From CAVSRC01 sp963830205 (GTDB lineage: Bacteria; Pseudomonadota; Alphaproteobacteria; Rhizobiales; Kaistiaceae), in the NCBI GenBank assembly GCA_963830205.1, contig CAWHLP010000043.1, positions 1-64,000 on the forward strand: DNA of 64,000 bases. The letters are read 5' to 3'. Below are positions 54,507 through 64,000 of this stretch, in pieces. How positions within the stretch are numbered: position 1 is the stretch's first letter; every line of letters begins with the position of its first letter. Position numbers and translations under genes: made by a program. Below the pieces are notes generated by a model, which saw only the letters and a list, made by a program, of their open reading frames with translations, did not search any database and was not told the DNA's origin.

Positions 54507-56595
54507 TCGCGTCGTCACGCCCGAAGAGATAGAGCGCCACGCGCAGGGCCTCGCCGCGCGCCGTCTCCAGATTGGCGTCGGTTGCCACCATCAGGCGGGC
54601 GTCGTCATTGGCGATCTGCATCAGCTCGGCGTGATGCTCGGCGCTGGCGATGCGGAAGCCCGGCATGCCCGACTGGCGCGTGCCGAGGATCTCGCCGCCG
54701 CCGCGCAGCCTCAGGTCCTCCTCGGCGATGCGAAAACCGTCCTCGGTCTCGCGCATGATGGAGAGGCGCTCGCGGGCGATGGCGCCGAGCGGGGCGCGAT
54801 AGAGCAGCAGGCAGGTGGACGGCTTGTCGCTGCGCCCGACCCGGCCGCGCAGCTGGTGGAGCTGGGCAAGGCCGAAGCGCTCGGCATGCTCGATCACCAT
54901 GATGGTGGCGTCGGGCACGTCGACGCCGACCTCGACCACGGTGGTGGCGACCAGCACCTTGACCTCGCCGGAGAGGAAGCGGGCCATGACCGCGTCGCGC
55001 TCGGCCGCCTTCATGCGGCCGTGGACGAGGCCGACGACAGGGCCGAGCGCCTCTTCCAGCGAAGTGTGGCGCTGCTCGGCCGCGGCAACGTCCTCGAGCA
55101 TCTCGGATTCTTCCACCAGCGGGCACACCCAATAGGCCTTGGCCCCGGCGCGAATTGCGCGGCGGATGCGCTCGACCACTTCCTCCAGACGGTCGAGCGG
55201 CACGACGCGGGTGTCGATGGGCTTGCGGCCGGCCGGCTTCTCGGTCAGCCGCGACACGTCCATGTCGCCGTAATAGGTGAGGACCAGCGTGCGCGGGATC
55301 GGCGTCGCGGTCATCACCAGGACGTCGGTGGCGCCGCCCTTGGCGGTCAGCGCCAGGCGCTGGTGAACGCCGAAGCGGTGCTGCTCGTCGACCACGACCA
55401 GCGCCAGGTCGTGGAAGGTCACGCCCGCCTGGAAGAGGGCATGGGTGCCGACGAGGAGATGGATCGAACCGTCGGCGAGGCCGGCAAGGATCGCCTCGCG
55501 CTCGCGGCCCTTCTCGCGGCCGGTGAGCACGGCGATGCGGATGCCGGCGGCCTCGGCCAGCGGCGCAATCGTGCGCGCGTGCTGGCGGACCAGGAGCTCG
55601 GTCGGCGCCATGATCGCCGCCTGGCCGCCGGCCTCGATGACATTGGCCGCGGCTGCGAGCGCCACCACCGTCTTGCCCGAGCCGACGTCGCCCTGGAGCA
55701 GGCGCAGCATGCGCTCCGGTGCGGCGAGGTCCGCCTCGATCTCGGCGAGCGCCTGTTTCTGGCTGGCGGTGAGGGTGAAGGGCAGGGCGGTGATGAGCGT
55801 GTTGCGCAGGCGCCCGTCGCCCTTGCGGGAACGCCCGGTGCTCTTGCGCTGGTGCTCGCGCATGAGGGCCAGAGCCAGTTGGCTGGCAAGCAGTTCGTCA
55901 TAGGCGAGCCGCGCCACATGCGGCGCCGACGGGTCGAGGTCGGCGGCGGTCTCCGGGTGGTGGACCTTGGCGAGCGCGGCGGCGAAGCTCTGCCAGCCGC
56001 GCTTGGCGACCAGCTTGGGGTCGAGCCACTCGGGCAGTTCGGGCAGGCTGGCGACCGCCTCGCTCACCGCCCGCGCCAGCGTCTTGCGCGCAATGCCGGC
56101 GGTCATCGGATAGACCGGCTCGATCAGCGGCAGGCTGGCGAAGTCGGCTTCGCCGACGATGTGGTCCGGGTGGACCATGGTCGGCCGGCCGTTGAACCAC
56201 TCGACCTTGCCGCTGACATAGAGCATCGCGCCGACCGGCAGCGTCTTCTCCAGATAGTCGCCATGGGCATGGAAGAAGGTGAGGCCGATCTCGCCGGTGT
56301 CGTCATGGGCGAAGACCCGCCACGGAATGCGATGGTTGCCACGCGGCGGTTTCTGGTGGCGGTCGATCCTGACCTTGAGGGTGACGATGGCGCCTTCCGG
56401 CGCCAGCGCGATGCCCGGCTGGTTGCGCCGGTCGATGACGCCGATGGGGAAGTGGAAGAGCAGGTCGACGACCCGGGGCGCCTCCTCCGCGTCCGGCCCG
56501 CCGACCAGCCGGCCGAGCGCCGCCTCGAGCTTTGGCCCGATGCCGGCAAGGCTGGTCACCGGGCGGAAGAGGGGGTTGAGGAGGGTGGGGCGCAT
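54484..56595 (-). CDS. recG: ATP-dependent DNA helicase RecG
   Basis: 703-residue superfamily-2 helicase that remodels stalled forks and Holliday junctions. The wedge/OB domain is N-terminal (GIGPKLEAALGRL to VSGKVEWFNGRPTMVHPDHI). Walker A is LLQGDVGSGKTVVAL near 300, the DEAD-box variant is VVVDEQHRFGV near 400, motif III is MTATPIPRTL, and the C-terminal helicase motifs include LVATTVVEVGVDVP and QLRGRVGRSDKPS. The ATG at 56593-56595 (MRPTLLNPLF) matches the usual N terminus; an upstream in-frame reading is through the antitoxin region and not coding. It overlaps the convergent DUF502 gene. Confidence 0.96.
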   Translation of the reverse strand: MRPTLLNPLFRPVTSLAGIGPKLEAALGRLVGGPDAEEAPRVVDLLFHFPIGVIDRRNQPGIALAPEGAIVTLKVRIDRHQKPPRGNHRIPWRVFAHDDTGEIGLTFFHAHGDYLEKTLPVGAMLYVSGKVEWFNGRPTMVHPDHIVGEADFASLPLIEPVYPMTAGIARKTLARAVSEAVASLPELPEWLDPKLVAKRGWQSFAAALAKVHHPETAADLDPSAPHVARLAYDELLASQLALALMREHQRKSTGRSRKGDGRLRNTLITALPFTLTASQKQALAEIEADLAAPERMLRLLQGDVGSGKTVVALAAAANVIEAGGQAAIMAPTELLVRQHARTIAPLAEAAGIRIAVLTGREKGREREAILAGLADGSIHLLVGTHALFQAGVTFHDLALVVVDEQHRFGVHQRLALTAKGGATDVLVMTATPIPRTLVLTYYGDMDVSRLTEKPAGRKPIDTRVVPLDRLEEVVERIRRAIRAGAKAYWVCPLVEESEMLEDVAAAEQRHTSLEEALGPVVGLVHGRMKAAERDAVMARFLSGEVKVLVATTVVEVGVDVPDATIMVIEHAERFGLAQLHQLRGRVGRSDKPSTCLLLYRAPLGAIARERLSIMRETEDGFRIAEEDLRLRGGGEILGTRQSGMPGFRIASAEHHAELMQIANDDARLMVATDANLETARGEALRVALYLFGRDDAIRLLRAG

Positions 56596-56612
56596 GGTCG
56601 TCGGGCAGGCCG

Positions 56613-56918
56613 TCAGGCGGCGCGGTTCGCCTTGATGCGCTCTTCGTCCCCGGCGCTCAGCTTCGCCCGCGCCGTCTTCAGGTCGTAGTGCGCCTGTAGG
56701 TTCATCCAGAATTCCGGGCTGTTGCCGAAATAGAGCCCAAGGCGGAGCGCCGTGTCCGCCGTGATCCGCCTCCGGTTGTTGACGATCTCGGCGATGCGGT
56801 TGGGCGAAATCCCGATCGCCTTGGCGAGTTGGTTCTGCGACAGGCCGTATTCGGCGAGGAATTCTTCCTTGAGCATCTCGCCGGGCGTAACCGGAGCAAA
56901 AACGTTCTTCCTCATCAC
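56613..56918 (-). CDS. HigA-family addiction-module antitoxin (orphan)
   Basis: 101-residue HTH protein of the HigA/VapI family: PVTPGEMLKEEFLAEYGLSQ, then QLAKAIGISPNRIAEIVNNRRRITADTALRLGLYFG, then SPEFWMNLQAHYDL. It would bind DNA and, in complete modules, neutralise a HigB toxin encoded just upstream. Here the upstream 500 bases encode no HigB-like protein in any frame, so it is an orphan. It lies 17 bases before recG on the same strand and may be cotranscribed with it. Start at the first of two consecutive ATGs (56916-56918). Confidence 0.87.
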   Translation of the reverse strand: MMRKNVFAPVTPGEMLKEEFLAEYGLSQNQLAKAIGISPNRIAEIVNNRRRITADTALRLGLYFGNSPEFWMNLQAHYDLKTARAKLSAGDEERIKANRAA

Positions 56919-57441
56919 AGTATCGCTCTGTCATGCGAAGTCGCACCAGTTCGCTTGCGACCATGCTGCGATTGACGTCCTCTTCGCGCCGACGTGTGCG
57001 TTTGCGCGTCAATGAGCCTCGCCTGATCGCGGCTAGGATAGCAGCCGCATGCGGCAAGAGGGGGAGCAATGGCTTTCAGCAATTCTGAAATGGCCACCAG
57101 CGAGCTTTCCATCGGGGCCTCCCGAGTTCGAGACCCAATCCAGTAATAGCAAGCCAAGCGGGCTCGCAACGCACAGGTCTCGACCGACCTCAGGATAAGC
57201 CCGCCTGAAGGGCGTTAAGCGCGCGCGCGATTCAGCGAGCTATTTGAAAATATCTGAACCATTGCATTGTGCTTCTTTGGGAGCGCGTGAGTTGGACAGG
57301 CGAGTCGTAGGAGTTCAGCGCGGGCAAATGGGTCGATTCGTTCTGAGCGGTCCAAACCCCTGACAAACCCGCGCCCAACCGCTATATCTCGCCCCGCAAG
57401 CGACGAGCCTTGGATTCGGCCCGGCGCCGATTGGCTATGGG
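56919..57441. other. Intergenic region between antitoxin and sdhE
   Basis: About 520 bases, somewhat AT-richer than average in the 57220-57270 part. It should carry divergent promoters for higA-recG and sdhE-mfd. Several short frames are open but none shows codon bias or a recognisable product, and no HigB toxin was found. Confidence 0.4.
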
Positions 57442-57732
57442 ATGACCGGATCAATGGGCGACGGTGAAGACAAGGGCGGCGACCTCGCCATGCGCCGGCG
57501 CCGGCTGAAATTCCGCTGCTGGCACAGGGGCACGAAGGAGACCGACCTGCTCCTCGGCCGCTTCGCCGACGCCCATGTCGACGGTCTCGACGCAGACGAC
57601 ATCGCCGAATTCGAGGCGCTGCTGGAAACGCCCGACCCGGTCATCTTCGCCTGGATCGTCGGCGGCGAGCCGGTGCCCGATGACGTCCGCACACCGCTCG
57701 TCGACCGCCTGCTCGCGTTCTACGCCGCCTGA
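57442..57732 (+). CDS. sdhE: FAD assembly factor SdhE
   Basis: 96-residue member of the SdhE/Sdh5 family that helps attach FAD covalently to succinate dehydrogenase. The core is RLKFRCWHRGTKETDLLLGRF, with the RGxxE motif as RGTKE, and ends FAWIVGGEPVPDDVR. The start is uncertain: ATG codons at 57442, 57454 and 57490 are in frame, and the shortest still covers the family core. It lies 12 bases before mfd, an arrangement conserved in Hyphomicrobiales. Confidence 0.9.
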   Translation: MTGSMGDGEDKGGDLAMRRRRLKFRCWHRGTKETDLLLGRFADAHVDGLDADDIAEFEALLETPDPVIFAWIVGGEPVPDDVRTPLVDRLLAFYAA

Positions 57733-57744
57733 ACAGATATCCCC

Positions 57745-61266
<3,522 letters not shown>

Positions 61267-61381
61267 GGCCGGTCACGAGCGGCCGGCCGCCCCGCGGGTA
61301 CCGGCAATGAAGAAGTAACCAAGAATTCCGGGGAGTTGCCGCAAACCCGTCTTAACGAAGTTGCGCCATGCTACAGGCGCG

Positions 61382-63145
61382 ATGAGCCCGTCAAAGGCCA
61401 GGTCCGAAAGCAACACGCTCCGTTTCAGGCACAGCGAAGCGCTGCTCCGCAGCGTCCTGGAGAACGCCGCCGTTGCCACCTTCCTGGTTGGTCCGTACGG
61501 CCGTCTGCTCTACACCAACCGCGCATTCCGCGACCTCCTCGGCTATGGCGAGGACGATCCCTTAACGGTCGTCATGGACGACCTGATTCACCCCGACGAC
61601 CTGCCCTCGGCCGATGCCCAGATGCAGACGCTGGAGGACAAGTCGGCCGACGGCTATCGCGCCGAGCGGCGCTACGTGAAGCAGAACGGCGAACCGGTCT
61701 GGGTGCTGGTGTCGGCCTCGGCACTGCGCGACGAGCAGACCGGCGACCTCGACTACACGATCGTCCAGGCGATCGACATCGACAAGCAGAGGCGCGCCGA
61801 GGCGGCGCTTGCCGAAAGCGAAAGCCGCTGGAACTTCGCCCTGGAGAGCGCCGGGCAGGGGGTCTGGGACCATAACATAAACACCAAGACCGCGTTCTAC
61901 TCGCGCATGTGGCGCCTCATGCGCGGCATGGACCCCGACGAAGAGGTCGACCCGTCGGCCGAACTGTGGCTGGCGCGCATTCATCCCGACGACCGTGAGC
62001 GCATCCGCGCCATCATCACCCGCCAGAACACCGGCGAACTGCCCACCAACGAGTTCGAGTACCGCGAGCGCCACCGCGACGGCCACTACATCTGGATCCT
62101 CAGCCGCGGCAAGCCGGTCGCCTGGAACCCCGATGGCAGCCCCGCGCGCGTTCTGGGCACCGACACCGACATCACCACGATCAAGCAGGTCGAATCGCAG
62201 CTCGCCTTGGAGAAGGAGCGGCTCAAGGTCACCATCGAATCGATCGCCGACGGGGTCATCTCCGCCGACTCCGCCGGCCTCGTCGTGTTCATGAACCGGG
62301 TCGCCGAGGAGATGACCGGCTGGCCGTCGAGCGAAGCGGCCGGCCACAAGGTCGGCGAGATCTTCGCCGTCATGGACGAAGCGACCGGACGGCTCGCCGC
62401 CAATCCGGTGAACGAATGTCTGTCGACCGGACGCCTGCACTATCTCGACGGCTCAACGGTGCTCCTCGGGCGCTTCGGCGGCCAGCGTGACGTGCGCGCC
62501 TCTGCCGCCCCGGTGCGCACGCCGAACGGCGTGCCCATCGGCGCGGTGCTGGTCTTCCAGGACGTGACCGACAGCCGCGCGATGCAGCGCCAGCTCGCCC
62601 ATACCGCCATGCACGACAGCCTGACCGGGCTGCCCAACCGGGCCACCTTCGAGCGCCTGCTGGAGGAGGCGGTCCGCCAGGCCGACCGCGAGGCCCGCGA
62701 GCATGCGCTCTGCTTCATCGATCTTGACCACTTCAAGCGGATCAACGACAGCGCCGGGCACAGCGCCGGCGATGCGGTTCTGCGCGACATCGGCGCGGCC
62801 ATCCGCGGCGCCTGCCGGACGAACGATTTCGCCGCCCGCATCGGCGGCGACGAGTTTGCCCTGCTGTTGCCGGACTGCTCGGTGACCAGCGCCACGCGCG
62901 TGGCGCAGAAGGTCATCGAAGCGATCGCGCGCCTGCACTTCACCTGGCAGCACGCCGCTGCGGCCGGCGAACCGATCGGCGCCAGCATCGGCGTCACCGC
63001 CATCACCAGCCGTTCCGCCGACCCGGCCGAGCTCATGCGCCAGGCGGACGCCGCCTGCTACGTCGCCAAGGCGCGTGGTCGCAACTGTGTTGCAGTCTAT
63101 GACGGCAACCGGTCGGGGCTCGCCCAGCTCCAGGCGGCCGGTTAG
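61382..63145 (+). CDS. Diguanylate cyclase with three PAS domains
   Basis: 587-residue cytoplasmic signalling protein. Three PAS domains: residues ~15-135 (LLRSVLENAAVATFLVG, then HPDDLPSADAQMQ), ~145-270 (WNFALESAGQGVWDHN, then HPDDRERIRAI and the PAC end GTDTDIT), and ~280-405 (IESIADGVISADSAGLVVFMN, then VFQDVTDSR). The GGDEF domain (HDSLTGLPNRATFERL, active site RIGGDEFALLLPD) has an intact I-site (RTND, five residues before GGDEF). No EAL domain or membrane span. The ATG at 61382 is preferred over one seven codons upstream. It is convergent with the DsbA-like gene. Confidence 0.9.
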   Translation: MSPSKARSESNTLRFRHSEALLRSVLENAAVATFLVGPYGRLLYTNRAFRDLLGYGEDDPLTVVMDDLIHPDDLPSADAQMQTLEDKSADGYRAERRYVKQNGEPVWVLVSASALRDEQTGDLDYTIVQAIDIDKQRRAEAALAESESRWNFALESAGQGVWDHNINTKTAFYSRMWRLMRGMDPDEEVDPSAELWLARIHPDDRERIRAIITRQNTGELPTNEFEYRERHRDGHYIWILSRGKPVAWNPDGSPARVLGTDTDITTIKQVESQLALEKERLKVTIESIADGVISADSAGLVVFMNRVAEEMTGWPSSEAAGHKVGEIFAVMDEATGRLAANPVNECLSTGRLHYLDGSTVLLGRFGGQRDVRASAAPVRTPNGVPIGAVLVFQDVTDSRAMQRQLAHTAMHDSLTGLPNRATFERLLEEAVRQADREAREHALCFIDLDHFKRINDSAGHSAGDAVLRDIGAAIRGACRTNDFAARIGGDEFALLLPDCSVTSATRVAQKVIEAIARLHFTWQHAAAAGEPIGASIGVTAITSRSADPAELMRQADAACYVAKARGRNCVAVYDGNRSGLAQLQAAG

Positions 63146-63809
63146 CTCTTCGGCCGCAGCGGCCGCGCGCTCGGCGACGGCCTGCTCGATCGCCTGCACC
63201 AGCACCTCGGCAGGGTGCGCCCCGGTCACCGCCAGGCGCCGGTCGATGATGAAGCAGGGCACGCCCGAGACGCCGATGCGATAGGCATTCTCGATCTCCG
63301 CGACGACGCCCTCGCGGTCCTGGTCGCCGGCCAGCCGCCCGGCGATGGAGGCACCGTCGAGCCCGACATCGGCCGCCAATTCGGCCAGCACTGCGGTATC
63401 GCCGATATCGCGGCCCTCGCTGAAATAGGCGGCGAACAGGCGTTCGACCATGTCGTCCTGGACGCCCTTCGGCTGCCGCCCAGCGCACCAGCCGGTGGGC
63501 ATCCACCGTGCTCGGCGCGCGGCTGATGCGGTCGAAATGGTAGGCGACGCCTTCCACCCGCCCACGCTCCTCGAGCTGGCGGTGGCTCTCGTCGAGGGCT
63601 TCGAGGCTGCCGAACTTGGCGGTCAGGTAGTCGGTTCTGGCGATGCCTTCGGGCGGGATCGTCGGGTCGAGCCGGAACGGCCGCCAGCGGACGATGACCT
63701 TAAGCTCCGGCAGGAGGCCGATGGCCCGGGTCAGCCGGCGCTTGCCGAGATAGCACCACGGGCAGACGACGTCGGAGATGACGTCGATGGCAACGGGATC
63801 AGCAGACAT
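63142..63809 (-). CDS. DsbA/FrnE-family thiol oxidoreductase, frameshifted
   Basis: 2-hydroxychromene-2-carboxylate isomerase/DsbA-like (FrnE) protein without a signal peptide, so probably cytoplasmic. The N terminus is MSADPVAIDVISDVVCPWCYLGKRRL, with active site Cys16-Pro-Trp-Cys19. The N-terminal frame runs to RLVRWAAAEG; the rest (VQDDMVERLFAAYFSEG, then GVSGVPCFIIDRRLAVTGAHP) is in another frame. Removing one C of 63465-63467 (plus strand) joins them, giving the cis-Pro motif GVPCFII in place. The 3' end is uncertain: the restored frame has no stop before the cyclase gene, but one more single-base removal near 63150 would end it at 63142-63144. The alternative is overrun into the neighbour. 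Confidence 0.7.
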
Positions 63810-63866
63810 GCCGGCCAGCATAGGGGGCATGACGGCGATTGCAAAATGCGGCTGCCTCGGCGGCGT

Positions 63867-63957
63867 CCTCATCCTTCGAGGCTCGCGGACGCTCGCACCT
63901 CACTCCAGCCTCATCCTGAGGCGACAGCAAAGCCGCCCTCGAAGAACGAGGCTGGCC
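63867..63957. repeat. Intergenic palindromic repeat near the right edge
   Basis: Contains cctcatccttcgag, gctcgcggacgctcgc, a hairpin cctcatcctgagg (63909-63921) and ccctcgaagaacgagg, inverted and direct copies of the cctcatcc / cgagg type. This pattern is a common extragenic repeat in Bradyrhizobium-like genomes. No gene start was seen between the DsbA-like gene and the window end. Confidence 0.5.
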
Positions 63958-64000
63958 CTTGGGCAGCGACCGCCCTCAGCTTCCCGGCTTCCGCCACCAG

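Noticed and set aside
56919..57200. HigB toxin gene upstream of the HigA-like gene
   Set aside because: None of the frames shows RelE/HigB-type sequence, and the open stretches have no coding character.

Overview
The window is high-GC DNA of bacterial type. It most resembles an alphaproteobacterium of the order Hyphomicrobiales (Rhizobiales). The reasons are the gene order glmU-glmS-DUF502-recG(opposite strand)-sdhE-mfd, a sorbitol/mannitol (smo-type) ABC transporter with a SorC regulator, an arsR-arsC-aqpS arsenic operon, and a FixK/FNR-type box. Genus cannot be assigned from the sequence alone. No rRNA, tRNA, CRISPR array or insertion sequence was recognised.

Layout. (1) 1-4.7 kb, minus strand: polyol transport operon (HAD phosphatase, SorC regulator, binding protein, two permeases), running off the left edge. 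(2) 5.0-7.2 kb, plus strand: a small secreted protein and an arsenic resistance operon whose product would leave through an aquaglyceroporin. (3) 7.2-20.9 kb, mostly minus strand: exopolysaccharide locus with flippase, FemAB-like acyltransferase, two GT4 glycosyltransferases, a deacetylase, an epimerase-WecG fusion, the initiating sugar-phosphate transferase, a polymerase/ligase fused to a degenerate CpsD-like domain, and a Wzz-type chain-length protein. (4) 21.5-25.4 kb, minus strand: a two-gene [FeFe]-hydrogenase operon. The partner protein joins the iron-sulfur tail of NuoF to a GltD-type NADPH/FAD module. (5) 25.8-33.3 kb: NitT/TauT-type ABC transporter, rhomboid protease, MFS transporter and a Pat-type protein acetyltransferase. 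(6) 33.3-45.5 kb, plus strand: a complete NAD-linked [NiFe]-hydrogenase operon, hoxFUYHW-hypABFCDE, preceded by a perfect FixK/FNR box. (7) 45.6-64 kb: panE-like reductase, moaA, two PAS-GGDEF diguanylate cyclases, ccdA-like gene, glmU, glmS, DUF502, recG, an orphan HigA-like antitoxin, sdhE, mfd and a DsbA/FrnE-family oxidoreductase.

How the parts fit. Two unrelated hydrogenases lie 11 kb apart. Hox would exchange electrons between H2 and NAD(H). The [FeFe] enzyme is built to take electrons through a GltD-like NADPH/FAD domain, not through a full NuoF. Together they could couple both pyridine-nucleotide pools to H2 under low oxygen. The [FeFe] maturases HydE, HydF and HydG are not in the window.

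Sequence quality. At least eight genes (smoE, the FemAB-like gene, the deacetylase, the NitT binding protein, pat, hypE, moaA and the dsbA-like gene) are each broken by what looks like one extra base, mostly in or beside a short G/C run. Each can be restored by removing one base. This points to indel errors in the assembly more than to eight independent pseudogenes. Coordinates for these genes span the restored reading.
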